A stretch of 64,000 nucleotides of DNA, from positions 186,001-250,000 of the forward strand of contig NZ_JARHUJ010000007.1 of NCBI RefSeq assembly GCF_029223285.1. Reading direction: 5' to 3'. This document shows positions 17,708-25,496 of this stretch, piece by piece (position 1 is the first letter of the stretch; each line of letters begins with the position of its first letter). The stretch is from Paraflavitalea sp. CAU 1676. GTDB taxonomy: Bacteria > Bacteroidota > Bacteroidia > Chitinophagales > Chitinophagaceae. The notes beneath the pieces are model-generated. The model had not been told where the DNA came from. It saw only the letters and a list, made by a program, of their open reading frames with translations, and did not search any database. The position numbers and the translations under genes are program-made.

Positions 17708-18577
17708 ATGAAATCATTACAAGAAAAAGCCATGTTGGTCAACATCACCATCCGTCAATGGACTGGAAAAAAGTTAGACCGAAAAGTATCCCGGGAAATT
17801 GAAGCTGAACACTCCGCTCACAATGCCGGCAATTACAACAAGAATTTGCTGGGCGATACCGAGCTGCGTACCATTCAGTCCATCGCCAATGAAATCCGAA
17901 ATTTCCTACGCGAACAAACCCTTCCCTGGAGCGACACTGGCGACCGTCTGCTTCCTGCTACCAACTACTTTAAGTTCATTGAAGGATTCCGGCCTTTAGA
18001 GGAACGTTACAGCCAGGCAACCAGCGATTTCATCAAGGTCTACCCTGAACTTAAGATCAAGGCAAGAATGCGCCTGAATGATCTTTACAATGAAAACGAT
18101 TATCCGAAAGTATCGCAGCTGGTAGAAAAATTCACAGTTTCACTCCATGTCACGCCTATTGCCGACCAGAACGACTTCCGCGTAGAAATGAATGCCAGCG
18201 AGATCAATAGCCTCAAAGAAAAAATCTATCAGGATTTCAATGCCCGGATAGACAACGCTTCCCAAGAAATCTGGCAGCGCATCTACCAGGCCGTTTCCCT
18301 CATAGTCGAAAGGCTTTCAGCTGACAAAGCCAAAATCTTCGATTCTCTAATGAACAACCTTAAAGACCTAACAGAACTCCTTCCCCGTCTAAATTTCACT
18401 GGAAACAAAGACGTAAATAATGTCATCAGGGATATGAAACACCTCTTTGAGAATCCGGAAAACCTTCGCGCAAGTGCCACCATCCGAAACGAAAAGGCCA
18501 CAGAAGCGAAGGAACTCCTTGACAGGTACGCCAGCTACTTCCAGGTTGACAATGCCCCATCTGAAGTCTACGCCTAA
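17708..18577 (+). CDS. DUF3150-like protein of the MoxR/VWA module
   Basis: A 289-residue, mostly helical soluble protein. The N-terminal segment (LVNITIRQWTGKKLDRKVSREI) and the later LDRYASYF tail resemble DUF3150 proteins, which from family knowledge occur beside CobS/MoxR-like ATPases and VWA proteins in phages and mobile elements. It is the third gene of that unit, 23 bases after the VWA gene. Its biochemical function is unknown; a substrate or adaptor of the MoxR-VWA pair is inference. Confidence 0.6.
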   Translation: MKSLQEKAMLVNITIRQWTGKKLDRKVSREIEAEHSAHNAGNYNKNLLGDTELRTIQSIANEIRNFLREQTLPWSDTGDRLLPATNYFKFIEGFRPLEERYSQATSDFIKVYPELKIKARMRLNDLYNENDYPKVSQLVEKFTVSLHVTPIADQNDFRVEMNASEINSLKEKIYQDFNARIDNASQEIWQRIYQAVSLIVERLSADKAKIFDSLMNNLKDLTELLPRLNFTGNKDVNNVIRDMKHLFENPENLRASATIRNEKATEAKELLDRYASYFQVDNAPSEVYA

Positions 18578-18600
18578 TTCTCATCTAAAAAATAATAAAA

Positions 18601-18891
18601 ATGGATGACAATGAGATTTTGGATTTTCCATCCTTTCAAAAGCTCAAATCTCCACTCCAATATGTGGAGTGCCTGAAAGATGACTTATGGAGGGATATCC
18701 TACAAACATATTCCGACGAAGATGTTCAGTGCATCTATATCTACACGGATTGGTGTTTCATTGTAGAAATACTTCAAGAAGGAAAAACAAAATGGATGGT
18801 CCCTTTCCAGCATATGACTGCATTCTGCGAAAGCTATGAAGGTGCAGAGGAAGCACTATACGAGATGTATGAAGAAGGGCCCTATTGGTAA
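18601..18891 (+). CDS. Small acidic protein of unknown function
   Basis: A 96-residue very acidic protein with several Trp and Tyr residues (for example CIYIYTDWCFIVEIL) and an acidic tail. Its charge and size are reminiscent of small inhibitors or DNA mimics, but there is no specific motif. It lies 23 bases after the DUF3150-like gene. Confidence 0.55.
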   Translation: MDDNEILDFPSFQKLKSPLQYVECLKDDLWRDILQTYSDEDVQCIYIYTDWCFIVEILQEGKTKWMVPFQHMTAFCESYEGAEEALYEMYEEGPYW

Positions 18892-18992
18892 GGCCCATAC
18901 CTGATTGTCCACATCCTTGGCAACTCTCCCTCCTTTTCCGCTACCCTTCTTCCACAAAAGACTTTTCGAACACAAATCAAAAATAAGACACG

Positions 18993-19544
18993 ATGGACAA
19001 TCAGTTCACCGTTTCCCTTAAAGGAATGGATCCCACAATTGCTTATTACTTTAACTGGGCCGCAAACGCTTTGGTCCCATTTTTTCCGGGCGGAGCAGAC
19101 CAGTATCTCCGTCTCCACAAGCCAACAATCCATTCCGTCGCCCAAAATTTACTGGCGAAAATTAAATATCGGCCTACCCTATTGTACCGAGGTGTCATAC
19201 TACGTGAACCTGTTACCATGATCAGCCCCAATCCAGGTCTTCAATATTTATCCTTCTCCACCGATCGGTCGGTGGCTGCACATTTTGCGAACATCAATGG
19301 CTTCGGGAGCGAAATAATTGACATTACAAAACAACTGGGAAATTATGGTTACATCATACAGTATCAACCTGCATTACATGAAATCCTCTTTCATTATGCC
19401 TTTTTGGACTTCTTACCATTTACTGAAGCATTCAACTACATCGGTTTGGACGGCGCAGGACAAGTAGAAGCCCTAAAAAAGCAAAAGGAGGTTATGATCC
19501 TCCAACCTACAGCTCCTTTCGAAGCCATTCAACCACAGTTTTAG
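18993..19544 (+). CDS. Probable mono-ADP-ribosyltransferase
   Basis: A 183-residue protein with the order of motifs of R-S-E class ADP-ribosyltransferases. An aromatic-Arg-Gly NAD-binding motif (LLYRG, R66) is followed by an S-T motif in a beta strand with a downstream helix (LSFSTDRSVAAHF, S89-T90) and a C-terminal Q164-K-E166-V motif. This corresponds to Q-x-E, the form known in asparagine- or Rho-modifying enzymes. No signal peptide, so it probably acts in the cell that makes it. The primase-polymerase gene follows after 51 bases. The assignment rests on motif order only. Confidence 0.55.
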   Translation: MDNQFTVSLKGMDPTIAYYFNWAANALVPFFPGGADQYLRLHKPTIHSVAQNLLAKIKYRPTLLYRGVILREPVTMISPNPGLQYLSFSTDRSVAAHFANINGFGSEIIDITKQLGNYGYIIQYQPALHEILFHYAFLDFLPFTEAFNYIGLDGAGQVEALKKQKEVMILQPTAPFEAIQPQF

Positions 19545-19595
19545 CCACCATACGGGTCCCTCCGATATTTTATCGCCAAACAAATTCTATAAAAC

Positions 19596-20555
19596 ATGAA
19601 TGGAAATTTGCTATTTAATGCCGGTTGCGCGTACCTGGATCGTGGGTACTCCATAGTTGTCGTCAACTCCGGAAAAGAGCCTATTCACAAGTGGTCCAAA
19701 TACCAAACTAGAAGAATGTCCAAGTCTACTCTAAAGCGGCTTCTTAACCGCCCTTCAGCCTACGGAATAGCTATTGTATGCGGCTTAGTAAGTAATGGGA
19801 TTGAAGTCCTGGATATTGATCAGAAAAACGACCCTCAAAGCACACTGTTTACCCGATATTGGGGCAAGCTTTGTTTAGAATCCCCTGTCGATGCCCGAAC
19901 CCTTACGCTTATCACCACTCCCAATAATGGCTACCATATCCCTTACCTCCTTTCTTATGACTACGAATCCGTAATCCTGGCTCAGACTTCCGCGCTTCCT
20001 TCAGAAACTCCTTTGCATCTCCCCGATGAAAAACGAGTATTGATTGAAACCCGCGGCAGAAATGCCTATTTTATAGCTCCACCCACACCCGGATATAGAC
20101 TTATTCAAGGAAGCTTTCCCGATGTTCCCAAAATTGAAATATCCGAAAGAACGCTGCTTCATAATACCGCCAAGAGCTTTGGCGCTCCCCTAATAGATCA
20201 ACAGCCTTTCAATCTACAACCTCGAAACACTTATGTAGGCAGCCCTTTTGACGACTTTGACAATTCAGGCGATGCAATTGAACTTCTTCTATCCCACGGC
20301 TGGAGCATTGTTCGACAAACTGGCCCTCGTATTTATGTTAGCCGACCCGGCACTCCCAACCATATCACATCTGGGAATTACCACACAACCCTTAAACTCC
20401 TGACTGTTTTTAGCCCTCACACCCCCTTTAAACCTCGAAAAGCATACCGTCCGTATGCCATATTCTGTTTCCTGGAATGTCAAGGAGATTTTTCAATTGC
20501 AGCTAAAAAGCTGCTCAAACTTGGGTATGGAGTCCCCTATTATAATGCTCAATAA
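19596..20555 (+). CDS. Primase-polymerase (AEP/PrimPol domain) protein
   Basis: A 319-residue protein with an N-terminal bifunctional primase/polymerase domain. Residues 1-60 carry the AYLDRGYSIVVV...HKW opening and IAIVCG, D73-x-D75 is the metal-binding motif, H114 lies in the NNGYHIPY strand, and E151-x-R153-G is the third motif. The C-terminal part (about 230-310) is a small alpha/beta domain with no helicase motif. It may prime DNA synthesis on the transferred strand, taking the place that the TraP primase has in CTnDOT (inference). Confidence 0.75.
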   Translation: MNGNLLFNAGCAYLDRGYSIVVVNSGKEPIHKWSKYQTRRMSKSTLKRLLNRPSAYGIAIVCGLVSNGIEVLDIDQKNDPQSTLFTRYWGKLCLESPVDARTLTLITTPNNGYHIPYLLSYDYESVILAQTSALPSETPLHLPDEKRVLIETRGRNAYFIAPPTPGYRLIQGSFPDVPKIEISERTLLHNTAKSFGAPLIDQQPFNLQPRNTYVGSPFDDFDNSGDAIELLLSHGWSIVRQTGPRIYVSRPGTPNHITSGNYHTTLKLLTVFSPHTPFKPRKAYRPYAIFCFLECQGDFSIAAKKLLKLGYGVPYYNAQ

Positions 20556-20569
20556 ATTCAAAATCAGAT

Positions 20570-20779
20570 ATGAATTACAAGGAAATAAGATTTGAACCTA
20601 TCATATATGTAATAGTTCAATGGCCTTGGGTGCAGACATTAATTAGTGAACCCTGGTTTAACAAAGAATGCAACATCATCACTTCAGAATCACTCTTGCA
20701 GATTTATGACTCGTGTTCCTATTTTGTTCCGCTACATAGAATTTCAGAACATCCCACTGTAACTCTGATCGATTCTTAG
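20570..20779 (+). CDS. Possible small protein of unknown function
   Basis: A 69-residue frame starting 14 bases after the primase gene, rich in aromatic residues, Ile and Cys, with no clear membrane helix or motif. It is included because spacing and direction continue the cassette and the composition is protein-like. Confidence 0.4.
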   Translation: MNYKEIRFEPIIYVIVQWPWVQTLISEPWFNKECNIITSESLLQIYDSCSYFVPLHRISEHPTVTLIDS

Positions 20780-20862
20780 GCACTTCTCAACCAACTATGA
20801 CAATTCGACTCCATATTCTTGCAATTCAAATTCCCGCAACCAAAGAACCTTACAGGTCACCC

Positions 20863-20893
20863 GGGGGGGGCAGTCCGGGCTTCGCCCGGACTG
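20863..20893. repeat. G-run plus perfect 10-bp hairpin
   Basis: Eight consecutive G (20863-20870) precede CAGTCCGGGC-TTC-GCCCGGACTG (20871-20893), a perfect 10-bp stem with a three-base loop. There is no T-run after it, so it is not a standard terminator for the plus strand. It closes the long cassette at 11.8-20.8 kb. Confidence 0.7.
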
Positions 20894-20968
20894 GGTAGGG
20901 TTCGATCAATTACCAAATACTATGCTAAATATTTTGTCATTTGAACCTAATTTCTTTAGCTTTACGTT

Positions 20969-21214
20969 ATGGATCGAGACCCTAGATATTTAATGGTGAA
21001 ACAGCTGGTAGAGTCAAGGATTATCAATAGCTATGCTGCTATTTATAATTCGTTTCCGAAAAGCCTTGTATCTATGTATCTCGGTACAAATAATCATCGG
21101 ATGACTCGGCTGATCCGTAATCCCAAGCAAATGACATTGGAGGAAATAGAGCGAATCGCCTCGTATTTTGACATTGCTCCAGGAGACCTGGTTGCTCTGA
21201 TCTATCAAAAGTGA
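20969..21214 (+). CDS. Small HTH-like regulator
   Basis: An 81-residue protein whose C-terminal half (MTLEEIERIASYFDIAPGDL) looks like the second part of an XRE/Cro-type helix-turn-helix; the first half would supply the earlier helices (INSYAAIYNSFPKSLVSMYL). A small DNA-binding regulator of the element is inferred. It stands alone after a roughly 190-base gap containing the hairpin. Confidence 0.55.
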   Translation: MDRDPRYLMVKQLVESRIINSYAAIYNSFPKSLVSMYLGTNNHRMTRLIRNPKQMTLEEIERIASYFDIAPGDLVALIYQK

Positions 21215-21281
21215 CAAATCATCACTTTATTAGTTCTATCCCATACTTTGCCTTGTAGGGGACTTTGTCGTTATTTGCCGT

Positions 21282-21620
21282 GTGAGAAATAATAACAACA
21301 TTGAAGCCTTAATTAGGAGAGGTAAAATCAGGTACTTCAAGGATATCTTCGGCAAAGGATTGAATCAAATCTCTGCTATGAAAGTTGCGGAATTATTGGA
21401 AATTTCCCCTCGAAAGTTTCATTACTTGATGCATCATGCAGAACAGATCGGATGCAGCAACCAACTTAGGATAGACCATTTCCTTGGCCTAAAAGAAGAT
21501 ACAACTTTTGACCTAATTGCTGCTCAAACTCAATATTACATGGATACATATAGTTTAAAGTGGTGCCTGCATTTTAGTTCATTTGGCTATCTCTATACAA
21601 AACAAAAAAGGAGACGCTAG
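21282..21620 (+). CDS. Small putative DNA-binding protein
   Basis: A 112-residue basic protein starting at GTG 21282. The segment GLNQISAMKVAELLEISPRKFHYLM resembles a helix-turn-helix of the type found in small regulators near transfer genes, followed by a conserved-looking IDHFLGL segment and a basic tail (KQKRRR). It follows the previous regulator by 67 bases in the same direction. The start codon is uncertain. Confidence 0.5.
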   Translation: MRNNNNIEALIRRGKIRYFKDIFGKGLNQISAMKVAELLEISPRKFHYLMHHAEQIGCSNQLRIDHFLGLKEDTTFDLIAAQTQYYMDTYSLKWCLHFSSFGYLYTKQKRRR

Positions 21621-21671
21621 AAATTACAGCAATAGGTAAGCCTTGCGTCACCTAAATCTCATTGCCTTCGC

Positions 21672-22511
21672 CTACCGATCATATCCAATGAGCAGTCCCC
21701 GCAATGTCTTATTAACATTGTTTAGCTCTGCTACCAGCGCAAATAATTCCGCCACTGGTATTGGTTCAGTCTTGGCCACATATGCGCGATAAATTATCTG
21801 GTGAATTCGTTGCTGGCGCCCATGATGATGTGGCAATATAGTGGACGCCTCGGGAAGGAAAGCAGCCGCGAACCGGTGAAGTTCATTAATATTGTGAACG
21901 GAGGCCCGGTACCCGGTAACCATCAAATTCAATCCCGCCATGAAATACTCCATACACTGATGTAGTGAAAGAGCCGCCACCCGATACGATTTTGCCTTCA
22001 AATGAGCTTGGGCATTCTTCAGAAAGTCAAGTCCCATATAGTAATACATCTCTATATCCTCCCGCATTCTTACCAGCCAGTTATCCTTAACGCAAAATTT
22101 TGCGCTTTCAGGCCACCCTCTCGCCTTATCTTTTACGTCGTAAAGCACGCACGCTTCCTTATACCGCAATGTTAATGTTTCATCATCCTTCAATACCATT
22201 TTGAATTGATGAACCGTGAATATGTTAAAATTCAACGGAGTCGCCGCCTTGTACTTTTCTCTAATATTAGCGTGAATATCTTCAAATCGACGATTTGTTC
22301 CTTTAACAAGTACCACAATATTGAAAGCGTAGGCCCCCCACATGTTTCTAACATGAAGCGGCCAGCCATCCTTTTCGTATGTGGTACTGTAAAGGAGACA
22401 GATTTTTTCAGGTTGTACCTCTTTAAGGATGATATCGACAATGTGCTCTAATGGAGAAAGTCGGAATGAATCCTGCGGCGGATCGATCGTTTTGTTATTA
22501 GATTTTTTCAT
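21672..22511 (-). CDS. HEPN-domain protein with degenerate nucleotidyltransferase-like N-terminus
   Basis: A 279-residue protein. The C-terminal half (from about residue 145) is a HEPN domain: FLKNAQAHLKAKSYRVAAL, then LHQCMEYFMAGLNLMVTGYR and a HNINELHRF segment. The N-terminal half resembles a nucleotidyltransferase fold (ICLLYSTTYE, then NIVVLVKG), but the Gly-Ser and Asp-x-Asp signature of active MNT proteins is absent. HEPN/MNT pairs are often toxin-antitoxin or RNA-targeting systems; here both halves are fused and the NT half looks inactive. Monocistronic, opposite to the transfer genes. Confidence 0.7.
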   Translation of the reverse strand: MKKSNNKTIDPPQDSFRLSPLEHIVDIILKEVQPEKICLLYSTTYEKDGWPLHVRNMWGAYAFNIVVLVKGTNRRFEDIHANIREKYKAATPLNFNIFTVHQFKMVLKDDETLTLRYKEACVLYDVKDKARGWPESAKFCVKDNWLVRMREDIEMYYYMGLDFLKNAQAHLKAKSYRVAALSLHQCMEYFMAGLNLMVTGYRASVHNINELHRFAAAFLPEASTILPHHHGRQQRIHQIIYRAYVAKTEPIPVAELFALVAELNNVNKTLRGLLIGYDR

Positions 22512-22894
22512 TTTTGTGGTTTTATGTTTGCAACAGCTGGACTTTTCCTGTTTTTGTCCCTCATTTCAATTGAATGGTATAAACTGCTGTCCCGCTAAGC
22601 ACATACAGACGAAACTATACCACGTACCGATATATGCGATTTATACAGTCGGGCACGGTAATCCGTTCCGTCCGCAAGGCTGACAGCTTGCAACAGGCAA
22701 AACCAACCTTTTTCTGAGACAGCGTACTTGCCGTGGAGCAGGACAGGAAATGCCGTCTGAAATATTGGGACGAAGCGGTCCGCTAAAAAGCGGTAGCCAG
22801 CGAGCTTCGCAAAATGGCAACTAAATAAAAGTAGTTGGATGAAAACTCGGCATCTAGGGTGCCCGACCCCTTATCGGCATTTTACATTGCATAG
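22512..22894. other. Non-coding region with several inverted and direct repeats
   Basis: No supported gene in 383 bases between two minus-strand genes. It contains TGGTATA (22575-22581) inverted at 22616-22622, a second potential partner TTTATAC at 22639-22645, the nonamer TTGCAACAG twice (about 22538 and 22688), and a CCGCT-AAAA-AGCGG hairpin (about 22780-22794) nested in a GAAGC/GCTTC arm pair. This density suggests a structured RNA, an origin of transfer or a regulatory region for the HEPN gene. Nothing in it is diagnostic. Confidence 0.5.
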
Positions 22895-23476
22895 TCATAG
22901 TGGTCTACTTTTACCCAGGAAATCAGTTTGCATAAGCCCATTGTCGGCGAAAGAGAACCATGCATCTTTTGAGAAAATCAGGTGATCCACCACTTCGATA
23001 CCCATTAGCCGGCCGGAAAGGGCTAAAGACCTGGTTGCATTAAAATCTTCACGGGAAGGCTTTACATTGCCGCTTGTATTGTTGTTACCCAAAATTATTT
23101 TCCCTGCCCCGGATAGTAAGGCTGCTGAAAAAATGAACTTCGGGTCGAAAAGCGCCTTGTCCATACAACCGGTAGCAACTTCCGAAATCCCTAAGACCTT
23201 GTTGGCGTTGGTTAAAAGGAGAATCTTGAGCTGTTTCACCAGCTCGATCTTGTTCCAGTCCCATTGCACGAGAAATATTTCGAAGGCATCCAGAGAGTTG
23301 CCGACAGTAGGGCGCTTTGAGCGGTCTGCATCCGCTTTGTATATTAACTCTAATAGGGGCACATGAAGATCTTGTACCTTTTCGAGTTTTGCCTTCTTTG
23401 CCTTTGCAGACAGCGGAACGGTTGGCAATATGCTTACTGGCGCTTTAATGAATTGATTTTTTCCTTTTACTGACAT
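22895..23476 (-). CDS. RadC-like JAB-domain protein lacking metal-binding histidines
   Basis: A 193-residue protein (start ATG 23476; a longer frame to 23581 overlaps the next gene heavily). Residues about 65-185 match the RadC/JAB domain (FEIFLVQWDWNKIELVKQLK, LGISEVATG, SRSLALSGRLMGIEVVDHLI). Where RadC has HNHPSG it reads N131-N-N133-T-S-G, keeping S141 and D144 of the later part. The two zinc-binding histidines are both Asn, so hydrolase activity is unlikely. RadC-like proteins are common cargo of Bacteroidota elements. It forms an operon with the two genes upstream of it. Confidence 0.75.
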   Translation of the reverse strand: MSVKGKNQFIKAPVSILPTVPLSAKAKKAKLEKVQDLHVPLLELIYKADADRSKRPTVGNSLDAFEIFLVQWDWNKIELVKQLKILLLTNANKVLGISEVATGCMDKALFDPKFIFSAALLSGAGKIILGNNNTSGNVKPSREDFNATRSLALSGRLMGIEVVDHLIFSKDAWFSFADNGLMQTDFLGKSRPL

Positions 23477-23792
23477 GACTGTTCTTATTATTGATTTTAG
23501 AATTTCGTTTAGTCTGGCTCTTTGGGACCGATTTTCGGTGGAGTAGATAAGCGGCTTCGGCCAACTTTTCGAGGTTCTCATACAGGAATATCAAGTTACT
23601 GCGATCCAAACCATCCTGGAACCAGCTTCCGTCATGGCATAAGCCAGAGCATAGCCATTCCCACAAAACCTCCCGAAGATCCTTCAGGTGATAATTCATG
23701 AAAAACTCAGTTATCACACCTTGCGGATCTTTTTGCTCTTCTTCTGAAAGCCGCCGAAGCTGGCTAGATATTTCTAATTTTTCTGGTTTCAT
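23445..23792 (-). CDS. Small protein of unknown function in RadC-like operon
   Basis: A 115-residue helical protein with the segment FFMNYHLKDLREVLWEWL, a Trp/Cys-bearing middle (CSGLCHDGSWF) and a basic Lys/Ser-rich tail. It overlaps both neighbours (29 bases with the sigma-like gene, 32 with the RadC-like gene), so the three are translationally coupled. It resembles small proteins often found with RadC-like genes in Bacteroidota, but no function is known to me. Confidence 0.6.
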   Translation of the reverse strand: MKPEKLEISSQLRRLSEEEQKDPQGVITEFFMNYHLKDLREVLWEWLCSGLCHDGSWFQDGLDRSNLIFLYENLEKLAEAAYLLHRKSVPKSQTKRNSKINNKNSHVSKRKKSIH

Positions 23793-24183
23793 GGCTATTG
23801 TTTATCTGATTTTCAATGGAGCGAGAGATGTGCTCCTCCCCAATAACGTCTAATATTTTTTGCACACGATCATGGTGGCCACGTTCTTTTAGATAGCGGA
23901 TCGTTATCCGCATAGTAGTTCGGAACAGCCAGCCGCCTCTATATTGGAGGAAATCATCCCGGTTGCCCCAGAGTTGGAGAAATACCGATTCCGTAAGAAG
24001 GCAAAGAATGTACGGGTCTTGAATCCCTGAAAAGCGTGCTATGATCGAAAAGGTGGGATTGTAGAAGTAGTCGCAATAGCTAGCATAGGCCTTGCGGTCA
24101 CCGTTCGCGATAGCGGGAAAATCAAATTGAGGGAGTGCGGACTGATCGGCTTTGTCGCCGGTTGAGTTGATAAGGTCGCACAT
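23764..24183 (-). CDS. Sigma-70 region 2-like short protein
   Basis: A 139-residue protein starting at ATG 24183 (the frame continues upstream but loses protein-like character). Residues about 25-105 follow the layout of ECF sigma region 2 (DRKAYASYCDYFYNPTFSIIARF, then LTESVFLQLW and a WLFRTTMRITIRYLKERG helix). There is no region 4, so it cannot be a complete sigma factor. It heads the three-gene minus-strand operon and could be a regulator or remnant. Confidence 0.55.
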   Translation of the reverse strand: MCDLINSTGDKADQSALPQFDFPAIANGDRKAYASYCDYFYNPTFSIIARFSGIQDPYILCLLTESVFLQLWGNRDDFLQYRGGWLFRTTMRITIRYLKERGHHDRVQKILDVIGEEHISRSIENQINNSHETRKIRNI

Positions 24184-24588
24184 ACACAGCAATTTTTGTG
24201 GATGGATAAAATTGCAGGTAAGGGCCAAAAAAAATGACGTGGGTTGGTCCTTACTGTGTTGGAGGGTTACGACGCCCTGACTACGAATAAGAACGCCCAC
24301 GTCAATAACGTGAGCGATTTACCTTACTTCCCGTAGTCTTAGAAGGTCGTAATTTCCAACACGAGAATAAAGCAAACACGCTTAAAATGTCTTTTGTGTT
24401 CGCAAAACTATAGCAAGAATTAAGAACTGTCCAACAAAATCATTTAAAAGGCTATTTTTTCCCTCTAAAGGTACAGAATGATACTTAAAATACCAAATTG
24501 ATATATTACATACCTGTCGTAGGAGAGAAATGCGTGGAGTTAATTTTTTTGCGTTAGTTGCTTAAGAATAATCCTTTAGCAGACTAAC
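24184..24588. other. Divergent intergenic region
   Basis: About 400 bases without a supported gene between the minus-strand sigma-like gene and the plus-strand XRE gene. AT-rich from 24400 onward, as expected for promoters in both directions. A short palindrome CACGT-CAATA-ACGTG lies at about 24298-24312. No other repeat is evident. Confidence 0.5.
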
Positions 24589-24816
24589 ATGCCGCCAAAA
24601 AGAACACGATACAATAGAATAAAACTGGTGCTTTACGAAAAAGAAAAGAGTAACGGATGGTTGGCCGAAAAGATCGGCGTAAAAGCAGTTACTGTTTCCA
24701 AATGGTGTTCAAATGTAAATCAACCAACAATCTCTACTATGTATGAAATTGCCGATGCGCTGCAGGTAAGTATTTATGAACTATTAGTGCCTAATACCTT
24801 TTCGAAAAAAGGATGA
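24589..24816 (+). CDS. XRE-family HTH regulator
   Basis: A 75-residue Cro/CI-type protein consisting only of the helix-turn-helix (NRIKLVLYEKEKSNGWLAEK, then VTVSKWCSNVNQPTISTMYEIADAL). Small single-domain regulators of this kind are common in Bacteroidota mobile elements. It stands alone between two minus-strand units. Its target may be its own promoter or the divergent sigma-like operon. Confidence 0.85.
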   Translation: MPPKRTRYNRIKLVLYEKEKSNGWLAEKIGVKAVTVSKWCSNVNQPTISTMYEIADALQVSIYELLVPNTFSKKG

Positions 24817-24849
24817 GACTTAGCCTAAACCTTGTCAGATAAGTATCAT

Positions 24850-25425
24850 CTACTTTAACATCCACCCATTATTTGTCCTATAAAATACTACCCGTTTTCT
24901 AACAATGGTATCCTGACCATTCTTATTCCATGCTTCCTTATTGGCTATAGTCCAAAATGGCGAGAAGTCACCTCTCAAAACTGTATGATTCACATTCGCC
25001 TCGTTAATACCAGGCTTCTCATGAATACTTAAAACCTCCCCAAACCTCTGAACGCAGCTTACAAAGCGCCCCTTATAAAGGAAGCCTCGGTCACCTTGTC
25101 GACGAGGCTTCGGATCTTCCTTACGGAGAAATCCCCGACCCACATCCGTCAATTCAACATTAAATACATAAGACGAGGTAAACATCCCGGTTTTTCCAAG
25201 AGCCTGAATCGTAACGCCCTTCTGATGTTGAATCTTATAGTACTCAGGTGGCAATGAGTCATACCGATAAGCTACTATTCCATACTCAAATTCTACAAAT
25301 TCTTCTTGAGGATACCTCCCAGATTCCTTAATTAAGGTCTCAGCCTTTACCGCGGTCAGATTCCCGCTCTCGCAGGCCCCAAGCAAAATTACGATGGAGA
25401 AAAACATTGATAAAACACCTCTCAT
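24850..25425 (-). CDS. Putative lipoprotein of unknown function
   Basis: A 191-residue protein starting at ATG 25425, where a typical lipoprotein signal begins (MRGVLSMFFSIVILLGAC, lipobox Cys about residue 18). The earlier in-frame ATG would put 15 extra residues before the signal. The mature part is mixed alpha/beta with an acidic start and no recognisable domain. It lies downstream of rteC in the same direction, 71 bases apart, and may be cotranscribed. Confidence 0.65.
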   Translation of the reverse strand: MRGVLSMFFSIVILLGACESGNLTAVKAETLIKESGRYPQEEFVEFEYGIVAYRYDSLPPEYYKIQHQKGVTIQALGKTGMFTSSYVFNVELTDVGRGFLRKEDPKPRRQGDRGFLYKGRFVSCVQRFGEVLSIHEKPGINEANVNHTVLRGDFSPFWTIANKEAWNKNGQDTIVRKRVVFYRTNNGWMLK

Positions 25426-25496
25426 ATAAACACTTTTTAATAAATTAACCCAAGTAGACTCCACATACATTATACATTGAATGACTCATACCAATA

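Noticed and set aside
22512-22894. Retron or diversity-generating element
   Set aside because: Repeats suggested structured RNA, but no reverse transcriptase gene is found anywhere in the window.
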